A stretch of DNA of 64,000 nt. Source: Pseudobdellovibrionaceae bacterium (GTDB taxonomy: Bacteria; Bdellovibrionota; Bdellovibrionia; Bdellovibrionales; Bdellovibrionaceae). The stretch's first letter is position 1; each line of letters opens with the position of its first letter. Under the pieces are notes generated by a model. It was not told the DNA's origin and searched no databases. It saw only the letters and a list, made by a program, of their open reading frames with translations. This document shows, piece after piece, positions 41,002 through 50,421 of the stretch. The stretch is taken from assembly GCA_016719575.1 (NCBI GenBank), contig JADJYV010000004.1, forward strand, positions 1 to 64,000, given 5' to 3'. Made by a program: the position numbers and the translations under genes.

Positions 41002-42071
41002 GAAAGGTCACGCGAATCACAGTCGTTGCACTGCTTAGTTTTGTTATTGCCTGTGTGGGCTCAGTTGCCTACATTGCCTATGATTTTACGAGCAAGCCGT
41101 CGAGCTCGAGTGATGCAGAAGTTATTTTCGAAGTGCTGCCGGCACAGAGCTTCAATGTAATCGCAAAAAAGCTACAAGATCTTGGCTTGATTAGAAATGC
41201 CGTCGTATTTTCTCTTTATGCGAGGGCGACAAATCAAAGATCCCTCCTCAAGAGAGGTGAATATCTATTACGGATGAATATGTTACCAAAAGAGGTTTTG
41301 AGCGTTATTACATCTGGTAAGAGCATTTCAAAACCGTTCACTGTCGCCGAAGGCCTTAATATTTATGAAATTTCTGATCTGTATGAGCGCCAGGGATTTG
41401 GTAAAAAAGAAGACTTTTTAGAGCTAGTCAAAAATAAGCAGCTCATAAAGCAGCTTTTAGGAGAGGAAGCTCCCAGCTTAGAGGGCTATCTATTTCCAGA
41501 AACTTATATGATTACCAAATTCGAAGATACAAAGGACTTAATAAGCTCAATGGTTCGGAGATTTTTTGTGGTTTATAATGAACTTGGCGTTGAGGCGGCA
41601 CTTCCGGATTGGAAGAGAAGTCAAATTGTAACTCTTGCCAGTATTATTGAAAAAGAAACGGGCGCGCCTGAAGATCGCCCGCTGGTTTCATCCGTCTTCC
41701 ACAATCGACTTCGCAAGAAAATGAAACTGCAAACAGATCCAACAATAATATACGGAATTGCAGACGTGACAGGTGTCGTTCCGAATAATATCCGCAAAGA
41801 TGATATTTTGAAACCCACAAAATACAACACCTACGTTATAGATGGATTGCCGCCAGGTCCGATTTCAAACCCAGGCAAAGACGCCTTAAAAGCAACATTT
41901 AAGCCGGCACCGTCTAACTATCTTTATTTTGTCAGTAGAAACGATGGGACAACAACTTTTTCAGAAAGCTTAGGAAATCACAACCGCGCTGTGCAAAAAT
42001 ATCAATTAACTGTTTCGGAACGCGAGGGAAAATCGTGGAGAGATAAAAATAAAAAATCGGTTTCGAAGTAA
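40998..42071 (+). CDS. mltG: Endolytic murein transglycosylase MltG
   Basis: 357 residues. One N-terminal membrane helix (residues about 8-28) is followed by the LysM-like and YceG domains. The catalytic Glu is at about 218 in TLASIIEKETG, followed by VSSVFHNRLRKKMKLQTDPT and the conserved TYVIDGLPPGPISNPG. It cleaves nascent glycan strands at the inner membrane and sets their length. Its ATGA overlap with astD ties a cell-wall enzyme to an amino-acid catabolic operon. It ends 6 bp before the convergent gene. Confidence 0.95.
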   Translation: MRKVTRITVVALLSFVIACVGSVAYIAYDFTSKPSSSSDAEVIFEVLPAQSFNVIAKKLQDLGLIRNAVVFSLYARATNQRSLLKRGEYLLRMNMLPKEVLSVITSGKSISKPFTVAEGLNIYEISDLYERQGFGKKEDFLELVKNKQLIKQLLGEEAPSLEGYLFPETYMITKFEDTKDLISSMVRRFFVVYNELGVEAALPDWKRSQIVTLASIIEKETGAPEDRPLVSSVFHNRLRKKMKLQTDPTIIYGIADVTGVVPNNIRKDDILKPTKYNTYVIDGLPPGPISNPGKDALKATFKPAPSNYLYFVSRNDGTTTFSESLGNHNRAVQKYQLTVSEREGKSWRDKNKKSVSK

Positions 42072-42077
42072 TGAAGA

Positions 42078-42563
42078 CTAAAAAGAACTCGCCGGAGCAT
42101 TTACTCTGTCAAAGTTGCGAGTCTGGATATTAAATTTGTAAATATTGAGTCGCGCAACCATCTGATCGTCGAAGGTCGGAGCAATAATTTCTAGGGTGCC
42201 ATCGCCATCAACATCTGTGAGTCCCAAATTTGTGGCATTGCCCTTGAGCGAAAAATACCCATCTCTTTTCTCGGTCAAGTTTATTTTGGCTAAAAGGGCA
42301 CTGTCGTCCGGACCTTCCTCAATATAGACTTCGAGAAATAAATCTTCGCCTGACTGTATTTTTAATATCGTAAAGAGGGCTCCTTGTCCCGTAAGATCAC
42401 CGCGAATTTTAGCTAAAATCTTCCTTTCGTTCGGGAAAAAATAGCCTTTGAATTCTTGACGCAGACTTGGGATGACTGCGACTGTTGTAACAGCAAGAGC
42501 CAGAAGAATAAGAACTCCTAGCAGCAGACTATCAATATTGAACGCAGATTTTTTTGATTCCAT
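42078..42563 (-). CDS. Hypothetical membrane-anchored protein with DxDxDG motif
   Basis: 161 residues. One membrane helix (residues about 11-31, SLLLGVLILLALAVTTVAVI) is followed by a periplasmic beta-rich region carrying TDVDGDGTLEIIAPT. That is a calcium-binding DxDxDG loop of the kind seen in FG-GAP/integrin-like repeats. Only one repeat is present. The start is ATG 42563, divergent from the nitroreductase gene. The function is unknown. Confidence 0.65.
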   Translation of the reverse strand: MESKKSAFNIDSLLLGVLILLALAVTTVAVIPSLRQEFKGYFFPNERKILAKIRGDLTGQGALFTILKIQSGEDLFLEVYIEEGPDDSALLAKINLTEKRDGYFSLKGNATNLGLTDVDGDGTLEIIAPTFDDQMVARLNIYKFNIQTRNFDRVNAPASSF

Positions 42564-42597
42564 AGGTGAAGTCTGCCATAACTTTGGTAGGATGAAT

Positions 42598-43200
42598 ATG
42601 ATGAATAAAGAAGAATTTTACAATTTATTGAAGACTCGTCGGTCCATAAGGCAATACAAAAAAGATCTTGTTTCAAGAGAAATCCTGGAGCGAGTTTTGG
42701 CCGCTGGTATGGAAGCCCCTTCTGGGAAGAACCGCCAAAATTGGCGCTTCTTCGTTGTTCAAGGAGAGAAGAGAAATGAATATCTTCTTTATTCGCAAAA
42801 ATCTTGGCTCGGCATCAAGACTATTTTAAAGCAGAGGCTCAAACCATCGTTATATGATTTTACTGAGCGTTTCTTTTTTACTTTGGGAGAAGCACCCGTG
42901 GTGGTTTTTGTTTACTCACACAATGACTCCGAAGAGCGCTATCATACTAGCATTGGTAGTGTTTATATGGCCGTCGAAAATATTAATCTGGCGTGCGTTA
43001 CTGAGGGACTCGGCAGTTGCACAATGGGCGCACCGCTCGAGATAAGACAAGAAGTAGATAAGTTTTTGGGTGTGGATAAACTTCTGGAATACCAGCGAGG
43101 TGAGTTGGAGCTCCTTTGTGGAATTGTGATTGGATACCCGGCCCACCAGCCTCCCAGGGCCCCTCGGCAGATAGAAAATAGAGTGACCTGGCTTGAGTAA
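42598..43200 (+). CDS. Nitroreductase-family flavoprotein
   Basis: 200 residues. FMN-binding marks of the nitroreductase fold are LKTRRSIRQYKKDLVSREIL at the N-terminus, AAGMEAPSGKNRQNWRFFVV, and the later helix SVYMAVENINLACVTEGLGS with CTMGAPL. The end, GIVIGYPAHQPPRAPR, is typical. It reduces nitro or quinone substrates with NAD(P)H; the substrate is unknown. Three in-frame Met codons lie at 42592, 42598 and 42601, and AGGA at 42589 favours one of the last two. Confidence 0.88.
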   Translation: MMNKEEFYNLLKTRRSIRQYKKDLVSREILERVLAAGMEAPSGKNRQNWRFFVVQGEKRNEYLLYSQKSWLGIKTILKQRLKPSLYDFTERFFFTLGEAPVVVFVYSHNDSEERYHTSIGSVYMAVENINLACVTEGLGSCTMGAPLEIRQEVDKFLGVDKLLEYQRGELELLCGIVIGYPAHQPPRAPRQIENRVTWLE

Positions 43201-43346
43201 TTCAGCCTTCTCGAATATATCCGACTTGAACACGTTTGGGCTTCATAAATAAACCCTTCCCGCAGTAAAAACTTCAAATAAAATAATAACTTAACTTGAT
43301 TCCTCTTCCAAGTGAGCGGGCTTTTTGTTATACCCTGACCCTTCGT

Positions 43347-44363
43347 ATGCATCCACTAGAAGCCTTAAAACAAAATCCATTTGTCCTTGCTCCGATGGCA
43401 GGTATTACTGACCATGCCTTTCGCAGTTTTATGAAAAAGCGAGGTTCTAGTGTTGTGGTGTCTGAGCTTGTGAGTGCAAATGGTATTGAGTATAAGAGTG
43501 AGCGCACCATGAAGTTAATGAGTTTTGATGAAACTCAAAAACCAGTAGGTATTCAGTTGTTTGGAGAGGATCCCGAGATACTTGCTCGCGCGGCTCAGGT
43601 AGCAGAGCAGACGGGGTGCGACTTTATAGACTTAAATTTTGGTTGCCCAGTTCCAAAAGTAGTGAAAAAGGGCGCAGGATCAGGGATGCTTCGTGATTTG
43701 GATTTACTCCGCCGTGTTTTATTTTCGGTTAAAAACGCGGTTAAAATCCCAGTTACGATAAAAATTCGTACTGGGTGGGATGCAAACTCACGAAATGCCT
43801 TAGAGGTTTGTAATATTGCTTATAATGAGGGTATCACCTGGGTTGCAATTCATGGTCGAACTCGGGCCCAAGGATATTCAGGCTCTGCGGATTGGGATTT
43901 TATTGCAGAAATTAAAGCAAAGACTCAAATTCCAATTCTAGGTAATGGCGACATCCTGACGCCCAGCCAGGCTGTTCAAAAATTGGCTGAATCAGAGTGC
44001 GACGGGGTTTTGATTGGCCGAGGATGTCTTAAAAACCACCATATCTTTTTGGATGCATTAGCTTTATGGAGAGGCGAACCTTTGGCTCAAAATCTTTCGC
44101 GCGACTATGCGACACTCTTTCTGGACCTGGCAAAGGACGTTGTGGCGCATTGTGATGAGCATATTACAGGAATTCAGCTGCGAAAGTTTGCAGCTTGGTT
44201 CTCGACAGGGTATCCTGGCGCTTCGCAATTTCGTAAAAATTTATTCCAGAGTAAGTCAAATGAAGAAGTGATGGGGCTCGCCCTAGATTTTTTTAAAAAT
44301 ATCGAAGCAATTGAACAAGAAGACACCAGTCATGAGGCGTTTCTCATGGGTGGACACGGATAA
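43347..44363 (+). CDS. dusB: tRNA-dihydrouridine synthase
   Basis: 338 residues from ATG 43347. It is an FMN-dependent Dus enzyme that reduces uridines in the D-loop of tRNA. Marks: FVLAPMAGITDHAFR at the N-terminus, DLNFGCPVPKVVKKGAG with the catalytic Cys, VTIKIRTGWD, AIHGRTRAQGYSGSADW, and ILGNGDI and GVLIGRGCL for flavin binding. The pattern fits the DusB group. The frame opens upstream, but this Met begins the fold. typA follows after 12 bp. Confidence 0.93.
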   Translation: MHPLEALKQNPFVLAPMAGITDHAFRSFMKKRGSSVVVSELVSANGIEYKSERTMKLMSFDETQKPVGIQLFGEDPEILARAAQVAEQTGCDFIDLNFGCPVPKVVKKGAGSGMLRDLDLLRRVLFSVKNAVKIPVTIKIRTGWDANSRNALEVCNIAYNEGITWVAIHGRTRAQGYSGSADWDFIAEIKAKTQIPILGNGDILTPSQAVQKLAESECDGVLIGRGCLKNHHIFLDALALWRGEPLAQNLSRDYATLFLDLAKDVVAHCDEHITGIQLRKFAAWFSTGYPGASQFRKNLFQSKSNEEVMGLALDFFKNIEAIEQEDTSHEAFLMGGHG

Positions 44364-44375
44364 AAAGGAAGACAG

Positions 44376-46190
44376 ATGATTCAGGATCCAAAAAAAATTA
44401 GAAATATCGCGATTATTGCCCATGTCGACCACGGTAAAACGACCTTGGTGGATCATTTGATTAGGCAGGCGGGAACTTTCCGTGACAATGAGCATGTTGA
44501 AGAGCGTTTGATGGACTCGATGGATCTCGAAAAAGAACGAGGGATTACCATTGCAGCCAAAAATGCCTCATTCACGTACAAAGACATCAAAGTTAATATC
44601 GTTGATACGCCTGGGCATAGTGATTTTGGTGGTGAAGTTGAGCGAATTCTCAACATGGTTGATGGCTGTATCTTGCTGTGTGATGCTTCAGAAGGACCGC
44701 TTCCGCAAACTCGCTTTGTGTTAAAAAAAGCTCTTGAGCAGAATCTCAAAGTCATCGTTTGTATTAATAAAATTGATCGTTCGGATGCTCGGATTCAAGA
44801 AGTTCACAACGAACTATTTGACTTGTTTATCGACCTTGATGCGACAGAAGAACAGTGTGACTTTCATACAGTTTATGCGATAGCCCGTGAAGGCATGGCA
44901 ACACTTGATCCAAAAGTAAATACCGGATCTCTCGAGGTTCTTTATGATGCAATTGTAAACTTGGTTCCACCACCACAAATTGAAGAAAATCACCCGTTGC
45001 AAGTAATGGTTTCCAATATTTCCTACAATGATTATGTAGGACGTTTAGCTATCGGTCGTATGAGAGCGGGAACTATCAAGGTAGGAGATGAAGTTCTTTG
45101 TGTTCAGGCAAATGCTCAAAAGAAAGTAAAAGTTTCGGCACTCTTTCAATACAAGGTAAACTCCCAAGTTCCGGCACAAGAGATCGGAGCGGGAGACATT
45201 GCTATTATTGCCGGCATGGAGGATTTCACGATTGGTGACACCATCACTTCAGTTTTGGATCCACGGCCTTTGAAGCGAATCAGTGTTGAAGAGCCAACAG
45301 TGGGCATGGTCTTCTCCGTAAATAACGGTCCGTTCGCTGGCATGGAAGGGAAAAACGTCACTTCTCGCAAAATTTTGGAGCGTTTAGAGCGCGAGCTCCT
45401 TTATAATGTGGCGATACGGGTTGAAAAAACAGATAACACAGACGCCTTTAAGGTTGTTGGTCGAGGAGAATTGCAACTCGGTGTTTTGATCGAGCAAATG
45501 CGTCGCGAAAATTTCGAATTGCTAGTTTCAAAGCCTACCGTCGTAATGAAAACTGAAAACGGTCAGAGATTAGAACCGATGGAAATTGCGGTTATAGACA
45601 TTGAAGATCAGTTTGTTGGGGCAGTGACTGAGAAGCTCGGTAAGCGCAAAGGTGTGATGACCAATATGGTACAAAAGGGTTCGGGCAGAACGCGCCTAGA
45701 GTTCCGTATTCCTTCTCGTGGTCTTATCGGTTATCGCTCGACCTTTTTGACGGATACCCGTGGGACCGGTCTTTTGAATACTCAATTTGATGGCTGGGAC
45801 GGATTTAAAGGCGAAATTGAACATCGCATGAACGGAGCGATGATTTCTGACCGAAAGGGTCAGGCGACGGCGTACGCGATTTGGAATCTTCAAGAGCGCG
45901 GAATAATGTATGTTAACCATGGTCAAGACGTTTACGAAGGTATGATCGTCGGCGAGCATGCAAAAGAAAATGATTTAGAGGTTAACATCACTCGTGAGAA
46001 AAAGTTGACCAACGTCCGCGCTTCGGGTTCAGATGAAGCGATCCGCTTGGTGCCAGTTCGTCCAATGACATTAGAAATGGCAATGGAGTGGATTAAAGAT
46101 TCTGAGTTGATCGAAGTGACACCGAAGAATATTCGGCTGCGCTGCCGTGAGCTCAGTCCAAATGCTCGGGCAAGAGCTGCGAAAGAATAA
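44376..46190 (+). CDS. typA: Translational GTPase TypA/BipA
   Basis: 604 residues, full length. The G1 motif is AHVDHGKTTL, switch II is DTPGHSDFGGEVER, NKID is in VCINKIDR, and the switch I region LEKERGITIAAKN is typical. Domain II, the EF-G-like domains and the C-terminal BipA domain (GRGLIGYRSTFLTDTRGTG, the GRGELQLGVLIEQMRRE region) follow. It binds ribosomes and supports 50S assembly and growth under stress. The start is ATG 44376 after AAGGAAG. It is 8 bp upstream of the ABC transporter genes. Confidence 0.97.
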   Translation: MIQDPKKIRNIAIIAHVDHGKTTLVDHLIRQAGTFRDNEHVEERLMDSMDLEKERGITIAAKNASFTYKDIKVNIVDTPGHSDFGGEVERILNMVDGCILLCDASEGPLPQTRFVLKKALEQNLKVIVCINKIDRSDARIQEVHNELFDLFIDLDATEEQCDFHTVYAIAREGMATLDPKVNTGSLEVLYDAIVNLVPPPQIEENHPLQVMVSNISYNDYVGRLAIGRMRAGTIKVGDEVLCVQANAQKKVKVSALFQYKVNSQVPAQEIGAGDIAIIAGMEDFTIGDTITSVLDPRPLKRISVEEPTVGMVFSVNNGPFAGMEGKNVTSRKILERLERELLYNVAIRVEKTDNTDAFKVVGRGELQLGVLIEQMRRENFELLVSKPTVVMKTENGQRLEPMEIAVIDIEDQFVGAVTEKLGKRKGVMTNMVQKGSGRTRLEFRIPSRGLIGYRSTFLTDTRGTGLLNTQFDGWDGFKGEIEHRMNGAMISDRKGQATAYAIWNLQERGIMYVNHGQDVYEGMIVGEHAKENDLEVNITREKKLTNVRASGSDEAIRLVPVRPMTLEMAMEWIKDSELIEVTPKNIRLRCRELSPNARARAAKE

Positions 46191-46198
46191 CGAGAGTA

Positions 46199-47125
46199 AT
46201 GAGTCAAAAGATTGCCGTTGAATTAAAAGATCTCAAGAAAAAATATGATGAGACCTACGTCGTCAACGGTATCAATCTAGAAATTTCTAAAGGCGAGTGC
46301 TTCGGTCTGCTCGGTCCTAACGGAGCGGGCAAGTCCACAGCCATGAAGATGATGTATTGTAGCGTCTTGGTGACCAGTGGAGAGTTGTATGTCCTTGGCC
46401 TTAATGTAAAAAACAATTACCGTGAAATAAAGTCTCGTATTGGCGTGATACCTCAGGAGGATGGGCTTGATACTGACTTTAGCGTGATCGAAAATCTTCT
46501 TGTTTACGCCAGTTATCATGAAATTCCACACAAAGTTGCCCTAGAAAAATCCCAATCTTTATTGCGGTTAATGAAACTAGAAGAATATAAAGAACGCTCT
46601 GTTGATACCTTAAGTGGCGGGATGAGGCGTCGTCTGGCAATAGCGCGAGGCTTAATAAACAACCCAGAGCTTTTGTTTTTAGATGAGCCCACAACAGGTC
46701 TAGATCCACAGGCCCGCCTGTGGATTTGGGATTTTATTAAACACATGAAGACTGAGAATTCGACCGTCATCCTTACGACACACTATATGGAAGAAGCGGA
46801 GCGCCTTTGTGATCGTGTCGCCATTATTGATCAGGGAAAAATTCTATCAATTGGTAAACCTGCAGACTTGATCTTAGAACACATTGGTATTGAAGTGGTT
46901 GAGTTTGAAACGAACGCTGTAGATTTAAATTATTATTTAGGGCGACTTCGAGACAGCAACTACGCCTATCAAGTCATCCAAGATACGGTCATCGTTCTCA
47001 TAAAACCATCTCAAGACGGTCGAAAAGTGATCGAGTTGATTTCCAGTGACAAAATATTCATTCGAAAACCAACTTTAAACGATGTGTTTTTAAAGCTCGC
47101 CGGGCACCAGCTGAGGGATGAGTAA
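46199..47125 (+). CDS. ABC transporter ATP-binding protein (NodI-like)
   Basis: 308 residues. Walker A is GLLGPNGAGKSTAMKMM, the Q loop is VIPQEDGLD, the signature is LSGGMRRRLAIARGL, Walker B is LLFLDEPTTGLDPQ, and the switch His is in ILTTHYMEEAERLCD. About 80 extra C-terminal residues are typical of the DrrA/NodI group that drives ABC-2 exporters of lipids or polysaccharides. The stop overlaps the permease start by one base. Confidence 0.92.
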   Translation: MSQKIAVELKDLKKKYDETYVVNGINLEISKGECFGLLGPNGAGKSTAMKMMYCSVLVTSGELYVLGLNVKNNYREIKSRIGVIPQEDGLDTDFSVIENLLVYASYHEIPHKVALEKSQSLLRLMKLEEYKERSVDTLSGGMRRRLAIARGLINNPELLFLDEPTTGLDPQARLWIWDFIKHMKTENSTVILTTHYMEEAERLCDRVAIIDQGKILSIGKPADLILEHIGIEVVEFETNAVDLNYYLGRLRDSNYAYQVIQDTVIVLIKPSQDGRKVIELISSDKIFIRKPTLNDVFLKLAGHQLRDE

Positions 47126-47913
47126 TGAATTTACGAGATTTTCTCTTTCCTCCTATAGTCAATCGCGGTTTTATTAGTGTCTGGTCCCGAAACTTTCTAT
47201 ACTTTCGCAAAACTTGGAAGGTCTCTCTTTTTTGGGTCCTGCTAGAGCCTTTGATATATCTTGGAGCAATTGGATTCGGGCTTGGTGCGTTTGTGAGCAA
47301 TATTAATGGCCAAACGTACATTGATTTCTTCTATCCAGCATTATTGTGTTCAACTGGAATGATGGTAGCATTTTTTGAGGGAACTTATGGCGGCTTTACA
47401 AAGCTGACTCATCAAAGAACCTATGCCACGATCATGCTCACTAGAGTCGGACCAGAGGAAATTGCCTTCGGAGAGATTCTATGGTCGGCAACAAAAGGTT
47501 ATTTCAGCGTTGGTGGTGTGGCCCTTATTGCTACAATCTTGGGTCTCACTGGCTCTTGGAATATTGTTTTAGCCCTCGGAATTTTATTTGTTGTTTGCTG
47601 GTTGTTTGCAGCACTTGCAATGATTATGACTTCTTTTGCAAAAAATTACGATTCCTTTATCTATTCAACGTCCGGATTTATTGTTCCAATGTCGCTACTT
47701 AGCGGAACGTATTTTCCACTTGAGCAACTTCCCGATGAGCTTAAATATGCAGCCTATTTGCTACCCTTGACCCATGCTGTAAAGGCAGTGCGTGGAGTGT
47801 TGCAGGATGGTTGGAGTGCAGAGGTTACAGCTCACTTAAGTATATTGATTTTAGCGAGTCTAGTAACAACAAATATTGCCATCTATAGAGTTCGTAGCAA
47901 ACTTTTAAAATAG
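47125..47913 (+). CDS. ABC-2 type transporter permease (NodJ-like)
   Basis: 262 residues with six predicted membrane helices, for example LFWVLLEPLIYLGAIGFGLG, IVLALGILFVVCWLFAALAM and LSILILASLVTTNIAIY. It carries the ABC-2 signature region GTYFPLEQLPDELKYAAYLL. With the ATPase just upstream it forms an exporter of the NodIJ/DrrAB type; the substrate is not evident. The gene ends 2 bp from the convergent GT51 gene, so no separate terminator is visible. Confidence 0.9.
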   Translation: MNLRDFLFPPIVNRGFISVWSRNFLYFRKTWKVSLFWVLLEPLIYLGAIGFGLGAFVSNINGQTYIDFFYPALLCSTGMMVAFFEGTYGGFTKLTHQRTYATIMLTRVGPEEIAFGEILWSATKGYFSVGGVALIATILGLTGSWNIVLALGILFVVCWLFAALAMIMTSFAKNYDSFIYSTSGFIVPMSLLSGTYFPLEQLPDELKYAAYLLPLTHAVKAVRGVLQDGWSAEVTAHLSILILASLVTTNIAIYRVRSKLLK

Positions 47914-47915
47914 AT

Positions 47916-48773
47916 TTAGAAGTCAGTGCTTTCTTCAGAGTCCAAGTCTTCCAATTCATCGAGAGTGGCAGGCGCGCCTTTTGATAATGAACTTTCGATG
48001 TCTTCAATCACCCCATCCATCGCCGGGTCGGAATCCGGAGAGGGCGAGAAAAAGGCATCGACTCTATTGATTGCCACGTTGTACTCATCTTCATTGATTC
48101 GACTGTATTTAAACAAATCGCCAACAATTTTTTTTAATCTTTTATGGGCAAAGGGAGTTAATTCTTTTCTGAAATATGACTGAGAATACTTTTGTGGATT
48201 AGGAAGAACCATTGCCAAAAAAGCAGATTCGACAAGATCGAGTTGCGCGGGGGATTTTCTAAAGTAAAACGAAGAGGCTTGCTTGACTCCGTAGATATTT
48301 TTTCCGAACTCAACAACATTTAGATAGCGCTCGAGAATCTCTTTCTTTGTTAATGTTTTTTCTATTTTTTGTGTAATTAAGGCCTCAAGGCCTTTGCGAA
48401 TTAACGTTTTGTCTTTATACAGAAACATGTTTTTTGCAAGCTGCTGCGAAATCGTTGATCCCCCTTTGGAGTAGGTTTTTGATTCTAAGTTTTTTTTGGC
48501 ATTTTCCTCGATGGACTTCCAGTCGAATCCATCGTGATCCCAAAATCCGGAGTCCTCTGTCAATACAATCGCTTTTTGCAAGTAAGGCGAAATAGATTTG
48601 AGCAGGACATAGTCGCTTGATCCGGGGCAGAGATGTACTTGATACATGGTGGTCGTTACGCAGCCTCGTATTTCATTTTCAGTGGGCAGTTTTAAAAAGA
48701 TGAGGCCGGCCGCGATTGCTGTCGCAGTTAGAACCGAAATAGTAATGATGCCAAATATTTTCAGAAGCTTCAT
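47916..48773 (-). CDS. mtgA: Monofunctional peptidoglycan glycosyltransferase (GT51)
   Basis: 285 residues. One N-terminal membrane helix is followed by a GT51 domain that polymerises lipid II. Motif 1 is TEDSGFWDHDGFDW with the catalytic Glu, motif 2 is GGSTISQQLAKNMFL, and motif 3 is KEILERYLNVVEFG, then YFRKSP. No transpeptidase domain follows. A cysteine pair lies between the helix and motif 1 (RGCVTTTMYQVHLCPG), and an acidic tail of about 40 residues ends the protein. It is coupled by a 4-base overlap to the epimerase upstream. Confidence 0.92.
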   Translation of the reverse strand: MKLLKIFGIITISVLTATAIAAGLIFLKLPTENEIRGCVTTTMYQVHLCPGSSDYVLLKSISPYLQKAIVLTEDSGFWDHDGFDWKSIEENAKKNLESKTYSKGGSTISQQLAKNMFLYKDKTLIRKGLEALITQKIEKTLTKKEILERYLNVVEFGKNIYGVKQASSFYFRKSPAQLDLVESAFLAMVLPNPQKYSQSYFRKELTPFAHKRLKKIVGDLFKYSRINEDEYNVAINRVDAFFSPSPDSDPAMDGVIEDIESSLSKGAPATLDELEDLDSEESTDF

Positions 48774-49762
48774 AAAGAGTTTAAAAGCCCATTTTTTTTC
48801 ATCCAGTTTACACTTCCTTGAATTGCATCGTGAGCTGGACGAGGGGAAAAGCCTAGTTCCTTTCTCGCTTTTGAGTTGTCAAACCAATGATACATAGTTG
48901 CAGTCCACGCATTTTCAGTGCTCAAGGAACCCTTGAGACCGAGTCGCTCGAGCGCATCACCAATCCAGCCAAGTAGGAAGATAACAAAGTTTGGAATTTT
49001 AATTTTTGGCGGTGGTGCGCCAGCCGCCGCCGCAATCAATTCAAAAAGCTTTTGAATAGTGATATTTTCGCCAGACAAAATATAGCGCTCACCGCTGCGG
49101 CCATTTTTCCATGCGCTTAATATTGCCTCGACAACATCCTCAACTGCGACGACACTCACCCCGCCGGACGTAAAAAATTTAAATTTTCCTTGCGCTACCT
49201 TTACCTGTGTTTTGCGGCTTCCTTTTTTCGCATCACCGGGGCCGTAGATTGTACTCGGATTCAAAATGACACAGTCGAGGCCATTCCTAATACAGGCATT
49301 TTTTACGAGCGCTTCAGCCTTCCGCTTTGTCTCGAAGTATCCTAGATCGAGATTTTGAATTGTATAGGGAGAGTCTTCATTAAGAATCGAGTCTGGGCCG
49401 ACAGAAGCGCCTATTGCAGTGACTGATGACAAATAGACAAGCCGTCTTACCTTATTTGAAAGGCAAGCCGCAATGACGTTGGCAGTGCCTCCAACATTGA
49501 TGGCTTCCATTTTTTTTCTATCTGATTTTTTATAAGCAATAAGTCCAGCAAGATGAAAAACTGTGTCGATACCTCCGAAAGATTTATTGAGGCTTTCTAG
49601 ATCAGTGATATCTCCGTAAAGGTAGTTACAAGAAACTCCTTGAAGTTCTGAAAGATTGCTTCCATCTCTAACGAGCGCGAAGACTTCATGCCCATTTTCC
49701 ACTAGCGACTGCGTGAGCCAGCTTCCTAAAAATCCGTTTGCTCCGGTTACAAGAACTTTCAT
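48770..49762 (-). CDS. NAD-dependent epimerase/dehydratase (extended SDR)
   Basis: 330 residues. The nucleotide-binding motif is VLVTGANGFLGSWL, VFHLAGL follows, the active-site pair is in YFETKRKAE (Tyr and Lys), and LNPSTIYGPGD is the substrate-side motif. It resembles sterol- or flavonol-type reductases and hopanoid-associated sugar epimerases (HpnA-like). It lies between a PAP2 phosphatase and a GT51 enzyme, all overlapping by 4 bases, so an envelope-lipid role is plausible. Confidence 0.85.
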   Translation of the reverse strand: MKVLVTGANGFLGSWLTQSLVENGHEVFALVRDGSNLSELQGVSCNYLYGDITDLESLNKSFGGIDTVFHLAGLIAYKKSDRKKMEAINVGGTANVIAACLSNKVRRLVYLSSVTAIGASVGPDSILNEDSPYTIQNLDLGYFETKRKAEALVKNACIRNGLDCVILNPSTIYGPGDAKKGSRKTQVKVAQGKFKFFTSGGVSVVAVEDVVEAILSAWKNGRSGERYILSGENITIQKLFELIAAAAGAPPPKIKIPNFVIFLLGWIGDALERLGLKGSLSTENAWTATMYHWFDNSKARKELGFSPRPAHDAIQGSVNWMKKNGLLNSL

Positions 49763-50328
49763 AGTTTTGGTTTCCTACTAAATCGAAGAAGAATAAGTTT
49801 ACAAAGGCGATTGAAAATAAGTCCAATGACATAACCTAGCAATGCACCAGCGAAGACATCTGTTGGATAATGTACTCCATTATAGATACGGCTATAGCCA
49901 GCAACAAAAGCAGCAGCATACAAGGGTAGCCGTAATTGGGGAACTAAATCTCCACTGAATTTGGCTATGCAAAACATATTTGTCGCGTGATTTGAAACAA
50001 AGCTATAACCACCGTAAGGCGAACGAACAATGACAGAGTTGTTTGAAACATCTCCGGGCCTTTTGCGTTCAAAAACTTTCTTAAAGAGATGGTTTCCGAT
50101 GAGGTCAGAAACACTAAGTGCCAATATCAAAGACATAAACACAAAAAATGCCTGTCTTTTATACTTTTTAATATAGAATCCGGCTATCAAGATAATTGCG
50201 AGAATTTGAAACCAAAGAACTTTATGTAAGTCAGTGATTGCAGGGAAGAACGCGTCCAGCCAGGGGTGTGTCCAGACGGTATTGATTAAATTGAGAAGGC
50301 CTTTGTCTAGGCTTTGAATAAAGTCCAT
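49759..50328 (-). CDS. PAP2-family membrane phosphatase
   Basis: 189 residues with five or six membrane helices. The three PAP2 phosphatase motifs are present: KKVFERKRPGD (Lys, Arg, Pro), a variant SNHA (family usual SGH) in FVSNHATNMF, and GYSRIYNGVHYPTDV (Arg and catalytic His). It probably removes phosphate from undecaprenyl pyrophosphate or a lipid phosphate at the periplasmic face. It is the first gene of a three-gene unit with the epimerase and mtgA. Confidence 0.9.
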   Translation of the reverse strand: MDFIQSLDKGLLNLINTVWTHPWLDAFFPAITDLHKVLWFQILAIILIAGFYIKKYKRQAFFVFMSLILALSVSDLIGNHLFKKVFERKRPGDVSNNSVIVRSPYGGYSFVSNHATNMFCIAKFSGDLVPQLRLPLYAAAFVAGYSRIYNGVHYPTDVFAGALLGYVIGLIFNRLCKLILLRFSRKPKL

Positions 50329-50421
50329 CCAGTTAAAAATAGAATTTCGTTCGTAGAAAGTCTAGGAACATTCAGCAGAGCCGTGCCATTGTCAGGGGTC
50401 TGTGGCACTATTTAAGAACAT

